NCBI GenBank assembly: GCA_905234145.1
Contig: CAJOGK010000006.1
Coordinates: 1-39,423 of the forward strand
DNA: 39,423 nt
Source: an uncultured Prevotella sp.
Lineage (GTDB): Bacteria; Bacteroidota; Bacteroidia; Bacteroidales; Bacteroidaceae
Direction of reading: 5' to 3'
Shown here: positions 23,684 to 33,425 of the stretch, one piece after another
How positions within the stretch are numbered: the first letter of the stretch is position 1
How the letters are laid out: the number at the start of each line of letters is the position of its first letter
Translations under genes and position numbers: made by a program
Notes under the pieces: generated by a model
The model's database searches: none
Seen by the model: the letters and a program-made list of their open reading frames with translations, nothing else
What the model was told of the DNA's origin: nothing

Positions 23684-24352
23684 ATGAATAAATCAAATCA
23701 TAAATTCTCCGTTATAATGACAGTCTATGACCAGTCGGAAGAGTTAAAGGAGAATCTGCCTACATACCTCCAGCAAGAATACGAAGCTGGAGGGTATGAG
23801 GTGATTGTCGTGGATGAATCCTCGACTGATAGTACACCCGATGTACTTAAATTATTCAAAAATGAATATCAGCAGCTATATTCTACCTTCCTTCCCAAAC
23901 CTGACAGAAAAAGGTTCCGTAGGAAGCTTGCCTTTAATATTGGTGCAAAAGCTGCAAAAAACGAATGGCTTATTATCACTGAAATAAGGAATAAACCTGC
24001 AAATACATATATCTTAAAGGCTATTAATGAAGTGTTGGAAGACGATGCAGATATTACACTTGGATATGTCACCAAGAAAGGCATCAGATTGCAACCTTTC
24101 TCATCAATTAATGAAGTGAAAGATCATGTAACAAGAATTGAGCGTAAGCTAACGATTGTACGTGAAGGAAAAGCCTTGAATTATTTTTGGGGCAGATACA
24201 GTTTTATTATCGTGAAGAAAGAAAAGCTATATGATCTTCTGAACTTTTATGAACAAAAGATTCCACACAGGACACTGCCTGGCATGCGTATGAAGATTAT
24301 CTGGAAAAACATGCTAAGGCGCTCATCAACTACGCTGCTTGTATCATCATAA
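23684..24352 (+). CDS. Glycosyltransferase family 2-like protein, probably degenerate
   Basis: A 222-aa GT-A fold protein. The N-terminus is clearly GT2: FSVIMTVYDQSEELKENLPT, then GYEVIVVDESSTDSTPDVLK with the nucleotide-binding Asp. The next expected motif in Bacteroidetes homologues is a strand ending in an Asp-x-Asp metal site (typically like TDADCKP). Here it reads IITEIRNKPANTY (about residues 95-107), without the DxD. The C-terminal part (NYFWGRYSFIIVKKEKL) is short and there is no membrane anchor. It may be an inactive or altered relative, perhaps a partner of the next protein. Neighbours lie 9 bp upstream and 17 bp downstream. Its sugar and acceptor are unknown. Confidence 0.7.
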   Translation: MNKSNHKFSVIMTVYDQSEELKENLPTYLQQEYEAGGYEVIVVDESSTDSTPDVLKLFKNEYQQLYSTFLPKPDRKRFRRKLAFNIGAKAAKNEWLIITEIRNKPANTYILKAINEVLEDDADITLGYVTKKGIRLQPFSSINEVKDHVTRIERKLTIVREGKALNYFWGRYSFIIVKKEKLYDLLNFYEQKIPHRTLPGMRMKIIWKNMLRRSSTTLLVSS

Positions 24353-24369
24353 TATCAAGTTGAAAGCCA

Positions 24370-25455
24370 ATGAAAGTCCTACATCTATATCCTAAAAATG
24401 ACAGCCTCATCGAACGTCATGTCGCATATCTTACAGAAGGCATGCGACAGAGCGCTGATGTGAAGAAGGCTGATAATGTAGGGTTATTCCGACAAATCCT
24501 GAAGGATATGGAACCTGATATAGTTCATGTTCATGGATGTTGGCAATATGGAATCGCCAGAGCCTCTACAAGTGCGATTAAGCATGGGGCAAGACTAATA
24601 ATCACATTACATGGGCAACTTGAACCCTGGATTATGATGCAAAAGAGCCTACAAGAGAACATCTTTAAGACACTCTTGTGGCAACGCAGTACGATTGAGC
24701 AAGCATATGCAATAATTACATTAGGCAAGCTTGAACGGGCAAACTTCCTTAAACTTGGTTGGAACAAAAGAATAGAGAAGATACATAATGCAGTGATTAC
24801 CAATACCATTTCGCAAGCAGAAATGTGCAGTAAGACATTTGCTGTGTATCAGAAAGTGATGGATTCCAACACGCTGGAACTAATGAATCAAGACAGCATT
24901 CTCGCTCTTGCTGCCATCATTAAAGCAGGTATCACTGGAGATCGCAGGTGGCTAGACGGAACCCAGAGTATGATGTTCGACCCCACAAATATTTCTTGGC
25001 GACAACTCTTGGTTTATGCTGAACATGAAAACATTAGGAATTACATAGACTATGGTATCAACATATTAGGTTTCTCAACCCCACTCATCGATACCAAACA
25101 AATTCATGCTTTTTTTCCTGATAATTACAAAAAGCCCCTACCTGTGAAAGAATTAATCGGTGATTATAGTGGCAACGAGAGTGATTATCTGATGCGAATC
25201 ATCAGACAAATCAATAAACACCCCCTACTACTCCACCTCATTGAATTAACACGCGAATTATATCGAAATACAGTTAACGATGAACAGCTAATTGACCTGC
25301 TTGAAGAAAAAAATCTCAAATCATATGCAGCAAGATTGATGCAGATACTTCAAGAACAAACGCTAATTGACGAAGGATTTATGCCCCTTCCTCCCATCGA
25401 TGATAAACAAACAAAACATATTCGGAATCTTCTAACTAATCATTTAAAAATATGA
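24370..25455 (+). CDS. GT4-like N-terminal domain fused to an unrecognised helical C-terminal region
   Basis: A 361-aa protein. Residues 1 to about 140 look like the acceptor-side Rossmann domain of a GT-B/GT4 transferase: KVLHLYPKNDSLIERHVAYL, DIVHVHGCWQYGIARA, ARLIITLHGQLEPW, AIITLGKLERANF and KIHNAVITNTIS. In a normal GT4 this leads to a nucleotide-sugar domain with an EGFG/Ex7E motif. Here residues about 145-361 are instead largely helical (TFAVYQKVMDSNTLELMNQD, LTRELYRNTVNDEQLIDLLE) and I do not recognise them. The donor-binding half is therefore missing or replaced. There is no frameshift: the frame stays open and overlaps fbp by 4 bp. It may be non-catalytic or regulatory. It follows another atypical transferase, suggesting the pair works together. 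Confidence 0.65.
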   Translation: MKVLHLYPKNDSLIERHVAYLTEGMRQSADVKKADNVGLFRQILKDMEPDIVHVHGCWQYGIARASTSAIKHGARLIITLHGQLEPWIMMQKSLQENIFKTLLWQRSTIEQAYAIITLGKLERANFLKLGWNKRIEKIHNAVITNTISQAEMCSKTFAVYQKVMDSNTLELMNQDSILALAAIIKAGITGDRRWLDGTQSMMFDPTNISWRQLLVYAEHENIRNYIDYGINILGFSTPLIDTKQIHAFFPDNYKKPLPVKELIGDYSGNESDYLMRIIRQINKHPLLLHLIELTRELYRNTVNDEQLIDLLEEKNLKSYAARLMQILQEQTLIDEGFMPLPPIDDKQTKHIRNLLTNHLKI

Positions 25456-27437
25456 CAAAGATACCTCATTCTAAAATAGATGCAGACATGCACTATCTGC
25501 AACTACTAGCCCAATCGTTTCCAACGATTGCCGATGCTTCTACTGAGATTATCAATCTTGAAGCGATTATGGCTTTGCCCAAAGGTACAGAACATTTCTT
25601 AGCTGATATTCATGGTGAGAGTGAAGCATTTCGGCATGTACTAAAGAATGCATCTGGAAACATTAAAAGAAAGGTAAACGAGCTTTTTGGGAATGATATT
25701 CGAGAGGTAGAAAAAAAAGAGCTATGTACACTTATCTATTATCCAGAACAGAAACTTGAACTTATAAAGGCTCAGGAAAAAGATATTGAGGATTGGTATC
25801 GCATAACCATCCACCAGCTGGTAAAGATATGTCGAGACGTATCTTCAAAATATACACGTTCAAAAGTACGCAAGTCGTTACCTCTGGATTTTGCTTACAT
25901 CATAGAAGAGTTGCTTCATGAAAGTGTTAGTGATAATGACAAAGCAGCATACGTAAGCGTGATTGTAAACACTATTATTTCAACGGGACGTGCTGATGAT
26001 TTTATCTGTGCCATTTGTAATGTGATTCAACGTTTGGCTATTGACCAATTACACATTCTGGGAGATATCTATGACAGAGGACCTGGCGCTCATATCATTA
26101 TGGACACGCTACGTCAGTATCACTCATGGGACATACAATGGGGTAACCACGATATTTTATGGATGGGTGCCTCTGCTGGAAACAATGCATGTATCTGCAA
26201 TGTACTACGCCTCTGTTTACGTTATGCTAACCTTGCGACCATTGAGGAATATGGCATTAACCTAGTACCATTAGCAACATTTGCACTTGAGGCTTATGGT
26301 AACGATCCCTGTGAGGAATTTCTGCCAAAATTACTCCAAGGTAACGATATGGATGAAAAAACACGCTTACTGACGGCTAAGATGCATAAAGCCATAACTG
26401 TGATTCAGTTTAAAGAAGAAGCCTCTATCATTTCACGTCATCCAGAATGGCAGATGCAAGATCGTATCTTATTCAACTACATAGATTATGAACGTGGCAT
26501 ATGCACTATCGAGGGTAAGGAATACAATATGCGTAGTTGTAATTTCCCAACGATTGATCCTTCAGATCCATGTAAATTAACAACCGACGAAGCTGATCTG
26601 ATGCAAAAGTTGCACCACTCTTTCAGAATATGCGAGAAACTTCACAAGCACATACGCACCCTACTCTCTCATGGTTGCATGTATTCCATCAGCAATTCTA
26701 ATTTGCTATTTCATGCATCCATTCCTCTTAATGACGATGGTTCGCTGAAAGTAGTCGAAATATATCCAGGCATCAAATATTCTGGCAAGGATCTCATGCA
26801 CAATATTGGTATGATGATACGAGCCGCATTTGAAGAACCTACAGAAGAGTATCCTCGCGAATATGCTCGTGACTACTTTCTCTATCTATGGTGTGGTAAG
26901 AATTCTCCGTTATTTGACAAGTCGAAGATGGCGACCTTTGAACGTTATTTCCTTAACGACAAAGAAACATTTAAAGAAGAAAAAGGTAATTACTTTAAGC
27001 TACGTGATTCAGCGGAAATATGTGATCGTATTCTCGATGCTTTCGAAGTTCAAGGACAAAATCGTCATATCATCAACGGCCATGTACCCGTGCATGCCTC
27101 GAAAGGTGAAAATCCAATTAAGGCAGGTGGCAGATTAATGGTGATTGATGGCGGTTTCTCAGAAGCCTACCATAAAGAGACAGGTATTGCAGGCTATACA
27201 CTCGTCTATCACTCGCGTGGTTTCCAACTTGTACAGCATGAGCCTTTCACATCTACACAGGATGCTATTGTACGTGAGACAGACATTAAATCGACCACAC
27301 AAATTATCGAAATGTCTGCTCATCGCATGTTGGTAGCTGATACTGATAAAGGCAACGAACTTAAGTCGCAGGTTGCAGATTTGAAAGAACTGCTTTATGC
27401 ATACAGACATGGAATTTTGAAAGAACGTCGCAGATGA
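25452..27437 (+). CDS. fbp: Fructose-1,6-bisphosphatase, class III
   Basis: Removes the 1-phosphate of fructose 1,6-bisphosphate in gluconeogenesis; cytosolic. The 661 aa and metallophosphatase motifs identify the Firmicutes/Bacteroidetes class III enzyme (FBPase_2 family): FLADIHGESEAF (D52, H54), LGDIYDRGPGAHI, GNHDILWMGA (231-240) and later HVPVHASKGENPIKAGGRLM. This class is unrelated to E. coli Fbp. Its ATG overlaps the stop of the GT4-like gene (4 bp), and its own stop overlaps the next gene by 4 bp, so all three are probably translationally coupled. Together with transketolase and rpiB elsewhere in the window it is ordinary central carbon metabolism. Confidence 0.95.
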   Translation: MTKIPHSKIDADMHYLQLLAQSFPTIADASTEIINLEAIMALPKGTEHFLADIHGESEAFRHVLKNASGNIKRKVNELFGNDIREVEKKELCTLIYYPEQKLELIKAQEKDIEDWYRITIHQLVKICRDVSSKYTRSKVRKSLPLDFAYIIEELLHESVSDNDKAAYVSVIVNTIISTGRADDFICAICNVIQRLAIDQLHILGDIYDRGPGAHIIMDTLRQYHSWDIQWGNHDILWMGASAGNNACICNVLRLCLRYANLATIEEYGINLVPLATFALEAYGNDPCEEFLPKLLQGNDMDEKTRLLTAKMHKAITVIQFKEEASIISRHPEWQMQDRILFNYIDYERGICTIEGKEYNMRSCNFPTIDPSDPCKLTTDEADLMQKLHHSFRICEKLHKHIRTLLSHGCMYSISNSNLLFHASIPLNDDGSLKVVEIYPGIKYSGKDLMHNIGMMIRAAFEEPTEEYPREYARDYFLYLWCGKNSPLFDKSKMATFERYFLNDKETFKEEKGNYFKLRDSAEICDRILDAFEVQGQNRHIINGHVPVHASKGENPIKAGGRLMVIDGGFSEAYHKETGIAGYTLVYHSRGFQLVQHEPFTSTQDAIVRETDIKSTTQIIEMSAHRMLVADTDKGNELKSQVADLKELLYAYRHGILKERRR

Positions 27438-28660
27438 GGTATCTCTATTTAATACTATCATTGTGTCTCACCATCGAGATACAAGCAAAAAATATTGTCT
27501 ATAATCCACAGATAAAGTCTCTCCAATCTGTTGTCAATAAAGACTGGCTCGCTCCTACTGTGATGCGATTGGATACTGATGATGTACTTAGTATTGATTT
27601 CGATGATATCGCTCAAGAATTCCATCAATATGCCTATCATTTAGAACGATGTGAAGCAGATTGGGGGACATCAACTGAAGTATTCGAAAGTGACTGGTTA
27701 GAAGGATTTAACAACAATATCATCGATGACTATGCTTACTCTACAAATACAACGATACCCTATATTCATTATCATCTACAGCTACCTAATGATCATTGCA
27801 GATTAAAATTAAGTGGAAACTACCGACTGAACATTATCAAAGAAGAAGGCGATGAGATTGTGGCAAGTGTAGAATTTATGGTATCAGAACAATCTATGTC
27901 TCTCGCGCTGCACTTATCCACCAATACTGATATTGATTTTCAAAAGAGCCATCAGCAAATATCTGCCAGCTTGATCTTTGGTAAAGAACAAATAACAAAT
28001 CCTGAAGAACAGATTTATTTTGTTGTCACTCAAAATAATCGGGAAGATAATTGCCGCAAAAATATCAGACCAACTCATATCAGTGATAATAATATGGAGT
28101 GGACACATTGCCGTGAATTAATATTTGAATCTGGTAACGAATATCACAAATATGAGATATTAGACACAAGTCATCCTACTATGGGCATTGACTATATCCA
28201 CTGGGATGGGATGTATTTCCAAGTTTATCCTTTTATCAATATGCCTCGACCACATTACATCTATGACAAAGATGCCAATGGTTCATTCTATATTAGAAAT
28301 AGCGATAACATTGAGAACGAAACAACTTGCGACTATGTGTGGGTAAACTATCGATTCCGTGTACCTCAATTATCAAATGGAAGCATCTACATACAAGGTA
28401 GATGGACAACAGAGATGCCAGAGTTATACCTGATGCATTATGATGCTAAGGAAAAAGTTTACAAGACACAAATATTGCAAAAACAAGGTTACTATTCATT
28501 TCAATACCTTTGGCATAAAGATGATGGTACTATACATTTCTTACCTTCTGAAGGAAACTTTTATCAAACAGAAAATCGCTATCAAGCATATCTCTACTAC
28601 AAAAAACTAGGAGAACGCACATGGCGACTTACTGCTGTACGCGAAATTCTTTCGGAGTAG
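27434..28660 (+). CDS. DUF5103 / type IX secretion system plug-like protein
   Basis: A 408-aa exported protein. A signal peptide (MRYLYLILSLCLTIEIQAKN) is followed by a beta-rich DUF5103 body: DVLSIDFDDIAQEFHQYAYH, LERCEADWG, LKLSGNYRLNI, IYFVVTQNN, GMYFQVYPFINMPRPHYIYD, GSIYIQGRWT and GYYSFQYLWH. DUF5103 corresponds to the plug protein that seals the SprA translocon pore of the Bacteroidetes type IX secretion system, so it likely sits on the periplasmic side of the outer membrane. This rests on family resemblance; no other T9SS gene is here, which is usual since T9SS genes are scattered. Its ATG overlaps the fbp stop, and its last 32 bp overlap the 3' end of the convergent AraC-type gene. 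Confidence 0.82.
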   Translation: MRYLYLILSLCLTIEIQAKNIVYNPQIKSLQSVVNKDWLAPTVMRLDTDDVLSIDFDDIAQEFHQYAYHLERCEADWGTSTEVFESDWLEGFNNNIIDDYAYSTNTTIPYIHYHLQLPNDHCRLKLSGNYRLNIIKEEGDEIVASVEFMVSEQSMSLALHLSTNTDIDFQKSHQQISASLIFGKEQITNPEEQIYFVVTQNNREDNCRKNIRPTHISDNNMEWTHCRELIFESGNEYHKYEILDTSHPTMGIDYIHWDGMYFQVYPFINMPRPHYIYDKDANGSFYIRNSDNIENETTCDYVWVNYRFRVPQLSNGSIYIQGRWTTEMPELYLMHYDAKEKVYKTQILQKQGYYSFQYLWHKDDGTIHFLPSEGNFYQTENRYQAYLYYKKLGERTWRLTAVREILSE

Positions 28661-31082
28661 TCTTAAAAGAACGATAGAACAATGCGGTGAAATAATTCGG
28701 AGATACGAATCCACAGGTCGTAGAGATCTCCTCAAGACTCTTATCGGTTGTCTTCATAAGCATGATAGCATGATCCAACATCATCTTTATAGCAAGTGGA
28801 CGAGGACTCTTGTAAATATTCGAGGTAACCATCGAGTAGAAAGCTTTAACCTCAAACCCAGCCTCTTCGCTTAACAATCGCATAGACAGCTGTTTTGGAT
28901 TCGTTTTCTGAACAGTTGGTATTATCTTAACCATCATATCAATAAATTCAGGATCCAATTCGTTTTTATTGATGTCATCATCACCTACAACTTCTTCTGA
29001 AGAAGGCTCAAACAGTTCGTGTCCAGAAAGACTACAACGCTCAGAGAAACTAATAATGCGTTTAAGTAAGTTCACCTCCCCACTATTACGCATTGCTTTC
29101 ATATTAGCATTCTTCAGATAAAAATAGGTATTTACACCGATAAGAAGAAGCAATAGCACACAGTAAATCACTATCATTACTGATGTGCGCCACCAGGGTT
29201 CATGCACGTTTACAACCCATTTATATGGTGTAGTTTCCCATTTATATGGGTTCATGGATGCCTGTAATTCTATCTCGTATGATCCTGGACGCAATGACAT
29301 CATCGGCAAATGAAGCAATCCTCTTGAATCCACCATTCCACCTGAATTATATGATGTAAATATCTGCCAGTCATCTATCAATCCCTTAACTCGAACTCTA
29401 TAATACGTTTGGCAAGGACGGAAGAAATTCAGAGCAGAGAAAGTCAACGATAATGAGTTCTGGTTATAATTAAGATTTATCTCATAAACTCGTGTTATCG
29501 CCTTTTCAAGAATGACATTGCCATCCATTTCGTCACCAGTCCTTATATCGATACCATTAACCATTAATTTAATGAGTTTCGGATATAACTTAACAGAGCC
29601 ATCTTCCTTTATAGTAGACATCTTGGAAGGATTAAAAGTAACAACATGATCAGTTGCTACCATTACGATGGTACCATCACTCAAACATAAAGCCTGACCA
29701 TTGAAGAAAGACTCATTAGGGACATTGTCATACAAATTATAGGTATTTACAAAATGAACGTCTCCATTCTTAATTTGTACACATGCTATACCATAACTCG
29801 TTGATACCCATATATTGTGCATCCTATCTTCTATAACGGAATGGATGACATTATTCAACAAACCATCACGCTTTGTGATTACCTTTGGAAGATGATTATC
29901 AGCTGAGCGATAATACTGAAGACCATAAGCAGTACCAACCCATGTCCAACCTCGAGAATCGCGATAAACACAATTTACTGGCCTTCCTCTAAATTGATTA
30001 GGTTGAGTAGAAGCTGCTGCCATATTGCCGTATTCAAGTGCTTGGAGATTATCCCAGGTCAATTGAGTAAATGGAGCCGTAAAAGGTCTAGAATAAAGCA
30101 AGCCTGAACACTCTGTTCCTATCCAAAGTCCCCCTTGACGATCAAAGGCCATAACATTAATAGAAGTTTTTACCTCTCGCCCATTATCAAGCTTCATTCC
30201 TTCACGATGAACAAATTCTCGACTCTTCAAATTATACAGCCAATAACCATATTCACAAGGAATATAAAGTATAGAATCCTTACTTGCCAGATTCGTCAAC
30301 TTGTATGGTGTTCTAAGAAGTTCATTCCATTGTTGCTTTTTTATATCATATTGTAAAAGTATGCCTTCTTGTGCACCATTCCTTGTTTGATAAATGTCGT
30401 TACCTCTATGAAGCAATACACTTGTTTTGTTATAACGGGCTGCATCTTCCTGATCATAAGGTCTTTTTGAAACCACAATTTTACCAGTTTCAACATTATA
30501 ACCCTCCATTAAACCAGATTGATAGAAAAGCAACAGCATTTTTCCATCGTCAACTATTTCCAAATCCTGTAAATTCTGTTTTTGGGTAAGTTTAATGGTC
30601 TTTTTATCTTTCACACTATAAAGACCATCATCAACCAATAACCAAACGTTCCCATCTTGATCTACAAACAAATCTTTTACCTGACCAGTAACACCAAATT
30701 CTTTAAAAATATCAGTAATAGATGAAACAAAACGCTCTGTAGTAAGGTTTACACATACTACACTATGCGTATCTTTTAGCCAAATATGATGGAATTTATC
30801 AAAATACAGGTGATAATTGCCATAGTATTCTGGCAAAGAATAAACTTCTTCGTCAATAGGGTTTATATAAGAAAATCTCTGTCCGTCATAGAAATTAATT
30901 TGCCCCATTGTAGAAATAACCATACGACCGGTTTTGGTACAGTGAATGGTATGAGCACTATTGTCAGCCAAACCATCAGCAGCACTATATCTCGTAAATG
31001 TGCGTTCTGGCATCTGAGCATATAAGCCCAAACGACACTGCAACAGCAGCACAATCAACACCAAAACACTATACCTCCTCAT
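28629..31082 (-). CDS. Membrane-spanning propeller/Y_Y_Y sensor with AraC-type DNA-binding domain, no kinase
   Basis: An 817-aa one-component regulator. A signal/anchor sequence (YSVLVLIVLLLQCRLGLYAQ) leads into a periplasmic beta-propeller of Reg_prop-like repeats (TRYSAADGLADNSAHTIHC, DRQGGLWIGTECSGLLYS, DSRGWTWVGTAYGLQYY, DRMHNIWVSTSYGIACV). A Y_Y_Y domain follows (about 555-625, with LRPGSYEIELQAS), then one membrane helix (about 631-655). The C-terminal about 110 residues are an AraC helix-turn-helix (LSMRLLSEEAGFEVKAFYSM; EEISTTCGFVSPNYFTALFY). Hybrid two-component systems of Bacteroidetes have the same sensor but add kinase and receiver domains; both are absent here. It would therefore regulate DNA from the membrane. 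It lies 13 bp after the acyl-CoA ligase gene and overlaps the plug gene's 3' end by 32 bp. The signal sensed is unknown. Confidence 0.85.
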   Translation of the reverse strand: MRRYSVLVLIVLLLQCRLGLYAQMPERTFTRYSAADGLADNSAHTIHCTKTGRMVISTMGQINFYDGQRFSYINPIDEEVYSLPEYYGNYHLYFDKFHHIWLKDTHSVVCVNLTTERFVSSITDIFKEFGVTGQVKDLFVDQDGNVWLLVDDGLYSVKDKKTIKLTQKQNLQDLEIVDDGKMLLLFYQSGLMEGYNVETGKIVVSKRPYDQEDAARYNKTSVLLHRGNDIYQTRNGAQEGILLQYDIKKQQWNELLRTPYKLTNLASKDSILYIPCEYGYWLYNLKSREFVHREGMKLDNGREVKTSINVMAFDRQGGLWIGTECSGLLYSRPFTAPFTQLTWDNLQALEYGNMAAASTQPNQFRGRPVNCVYRDSRGWTWVGTAYGLQYYRSADNHLPKVITKRDGLLNNVIHSVIEDRMHNIWVSTSYGIACVQIKNGDVHFVNTYNLYDNVPNESFFNGQALCLSDGTIVMVATDHVVTFNPSKMSTIKEDGSVKLYPKLIKLMVNGIDIRTGDEMDGNVILEKAITRVYEINLNYNQNSLSLTFSALNFFRPCQTYYRVRVKGLIDDWQIFTSYNSGGMVDSRGLLHLPMMSLRPGSYEIELQASMNPYKWETTPYKWVVNVHEPWWRTSVMIVIYCVLLLLLIGVNTYFYLKNANMKAMRNSGEVNLLKRIISFSERCSLSGHELFEPSSEEVVGDDDINKNELDPEFIDMMVKIIPTVQKTNPKQLSMRLLSEEAGFEVKAFYSMVTSNIYKSPRPLAIKMMLDHAIMLMKTTDKSLEEISTTCGFVSPNYFTALFYRSFKTTPKEFRVQQ

Positions 31083-31095
31083 TACCGCATCGTTA

Positions 31096-32823
31096 TTAAA
31101 TGACTTCTATTCCTTGCTGTTTACAAAGCTCAAGGCTCATCTCCTTAAGTTTGAACTTCTGGATTTTTCCAGAACCAGTCAATGGGAACTGATCGATAAA
31201 GAACACATATTTTGGAATCTTATAACGTGCAATCTTGCCACGACAGAATAGTTGCACATCCTCTGCTGTCATCTGTGCACCCTCTTCCAATATGATAAAG
31301 GCACCTACTGCCTCACCGTATTTCTTCGATGGAACAGCTGCAACCTGAACATCACGGATACCAGGCATATGATACAGGAATTCTTCAATTTCACGAGGAT
31401 AGATATTTTCACCGCCACGGATAATCATATCCTTGATACGTCCCGTAATCTTATAGAAACCCTCTTCATCCTTTACACCTAAGTCACCGGAATGCAGATA
31501 ACCATTCTTGTCGATGACCTCAGCCGTAGCCTCAGGATTCTTATAGTAGCCCTTCATCACATTGAAGCCCTTGCAGCACATCTCACCCTGTACACCAACA
31601 GGACACTCTTCGCCCGTTTCAGGGTTAAGCACTTTTACATCTACGAACGGGAAGTCACGCCCAACAGTAGTGCAACGCTGCTCGAAAGTATCATTCAAAC
31701 AAGTCTGTGTCATTCCTGGTGAGGACTCGGTGAGTCCGTAAACGCTCGTGATGGTCATATACATCTTCTCTGAAACCTGCTTCATCAGCTCAATAGGGCA
31801 AAGGCTTCCTGCCATGATACCCGTACGTAGACAGCTCAGGTCGAACATCGAAAACATCGGGTGGTTCAGCTCTGCAATAAACATCGTTGGCACACCATAT
31901 ACGGCGGTACAACGTTCCTTATGGATAGAGGCCAGAACCACCAGCGGGTCGAACTTCTCAACCATCACTTCAGTACAACCATGTGTCAAACAGTTCATCG
32001 TGGCTAACACCACACCAAAACAGTGGAACAAGGGCACGCACACGCAGAGCTTATCGTCTTGGGTAAATCCCATGTTTTCACCAGTAAAGTAGCCATCATT
32101 CGAGATACCATGGTGAGTCAGCATTACGCCCTTAGGAAAACCGGTGGTTCCGCTGGTGTACTGCATGTTGCACACATCGAAGCAACTCACTTGTTTCTTC
32201 ATCTCGTTCAGCGTCTCGTCTTCGATATTCTGTCCAAGCAGCAGCAACTCGGCGGTGTTGTACATACCACGATACTTTTCCATACCTATATATACTACGT
32301 TCTTCAGGTATGGGAATCGCTCGCTGTTAAGATGACCACGCTCGCAGGTCTTCAGTTCGGGCAACATAGTGTAGGTCATGTCTACATAATTACAATCCCA
32401 TGTTCCGTCAGTAATGCAGAGCACCTCCATGTCGGAGTCCTTACAAAGATACTCCAGCTCGTTCTGCTTGTAATTGGTATTCACAGTTACCAGTACAGCA
32501 CCTATCTTGGCCGTAGCGTAGAGGAAGGTGAGCCAATCTGGTACGTTAGTGGCCCAGATACCCACGTTCGATCCTTTTTTCACACCGATTGATATCAGTC
32601 CCTTGGCTAGATTATCCACACGCTCGTTGAATTTTGACCAAGTGAAACGAAGGTCTCTATCAGAATAAACGATATATTCCTTATCAGGTGTTGTCTCAGC
32701 CCAATACTCAAGCCACTGGCCAAGTGTACGTTCATGAAGTTTGTAGCCAGCCGAGCCTGTCTCAGCTGGATAGGTTCTATCGGGCAACGGACGACCCGCC
32801 ATATCTAATCTTACGTTACTCAT
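31096..32823 (-). CDS. Acyl-CoA ligase (AMP-binding, fatty-acid type)
   Basis: Adenylate-forming ligase activating a carboxylic acid, probably a medium- or long-chain fatty acid, to its CoA thioester with ATP. The 575 aa carry the standard motifs: [15 protein letters not shown] (Y222 onward), [53 protein letters not shown] and the C-terminal catalytic Lys in [12 protein letters not shown]. No membrane segment is evident. It is close to FadD/ACSF2-like enzymes; substrate chain length cannot be deduced. It starts 5 bp after the XRE-cupin gene, which probably controls it, and is followed after 13 bp by the propeller/AraC gene. No beta-oxidation genes are present, so an anabolic or scavenging role is as likely as catabolism. 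Confidence 0.9.
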   Translation of the reverse strand: MSNVRLDMAGRPLPDRTYPAETGSAGYKLHERTLGQWLEYWAETTPDKEYIVYSDRDLRFTWSKFNERVDNLAKGLISIGVKKGSNVGIWATNVPDWLTFLYATAKIGAVLVTVNTNYKQNELEYLCKDSDMEVLCITDGTWDCNYVDMTYTMLPELKTCERGHLNSERFPYLKNVVYIGMEKYRGMYNTAELLLLGQNIEDETLNEMKKQVSCFDVCNMQYTSGTTGFPKGVMLTHHGISNDGYFTGENMGFTQDDKLCVCVPLFHCFGVVLATMNCLTHGCTEVMVEKFDPLVVLASIHKERCTAVYGVPTMFIAELNHPMFSMFDLSCLRTGIMAGSLCPIELMKQVSEKMYMTITSVYGLTESSPGMTQTCLNDTFEQRCTTVGRDFPFVDVKVLNPETGEECPVGVQGEMCCKGFNVMKGYYKNPEATAEVIDKNGYLHSGDLGVKDEEGFYKITGRIKDMIIRGGENIYPREIEEFLYHMPGIRDVQVAAVPSKKYGEAVGAFIILEEGAQMTAEDVQLFCRGKIARYKIPKYVFFIDQFPLTGSGKIQKFKLKEMSLELCKQQGIEVI

Positions 32824-32828
32824 CTTTT

Positions 32829-33413
32829 TTAGAAAGGAATATATACTACTGCTAAGATTTTTGCACTCTTGCCGGGAGCACCGTGCACGTGGTGCTTCAC
32901 GATTGAATCGTAGAAAATGCTATCCCCTTCTTTCAAAGAATAGGTATCTTTTCCATACACAATTTCAACCTCACCGTTCATCACATAAATAAACTCCTCA
33001 CCTTCATGAGCAGACAGTTGGAAGTTAGGTGTATCTTCCGGATTGATATCGATAATAAAAGGCTCCATATGTCTACCTGCCTTCTGCTGTGCTAGCGGAT
33101 GGTACTCCATATGCTTTCGAGCATCAACTGCATCATTCGAAAAACTGATACTGTTATTCTGCTCACGTTCTTCTGCACGAGTGATCACTGGTCCTAAAGC
33201 ATCATTATCATCCATGAATGTTCCCAAGCGAACACCCAATGCACGTGCGATCTTGATTAACGGACCCAAAGATGGTAAGTTTTGACCATTTTCTATATTA
33301 TTAATCTGATCTACTGACAAACCACTTCGCTCTGCGATTTCCTCTACAGATAAGTTCTTTGACTCACGAAGGCTCTTAATTTTAAGGCCCACTACAATTT
33401 GATCTTTTGACAT
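32829..33413 (-). CDS. XRE-family regulator with C-terminal cupin domain
   Basis: A 194-aa transcription factor. Residues about 8-62 are an XRE helix-turn-helix ([19 protein letters not shown] in outline, then [20 protein letters not shown]). Residues about 115-194 are a cupin fold ([40 protein letters not shown]) that could bind a small metabolite or metal through its His/Glu residues. The architecture matches the PuuR/SutR-like regulators, which usually control the gene beside them and themselves. Here the acyl-CoA ligase starts 5 bp downstream, so the ligand may be its substrate or product; that is inference. A -7 box (33455-33462) and a 10-bp palindrome (33426-33435) lie upstream. Confidence 0.9.
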   Translation of the reverse strand: MSKDQIVVGLKIKSLRESKNLSVEEIAERSGLSVDQINNIENGQNLPSLGPLIKIARALGVRLGTFMDDNDALGPVITRAEEREQNNSISFSNDAVDARKHMEYHPLAQQKAGRHMEPFIIDINPEDTPNFQLSAHEGEEFIYVMNGEVEIVYGKDTYSLKEGDSIFYDSIVKHHVHGAPGKSAKILAVVYIPF

Positions 33414-33425
33414 AATTTAGTGCTG

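Noticed and set aside
32023..32592. A 189-codon plus-strand ORF
   Set aside because: Antisense to the well-supported acyl-CoA ligase gene, with composition expected of a shadow frame. The same applies to long antisense frames in tkt (1280-1765) and nadC (5364-5834).
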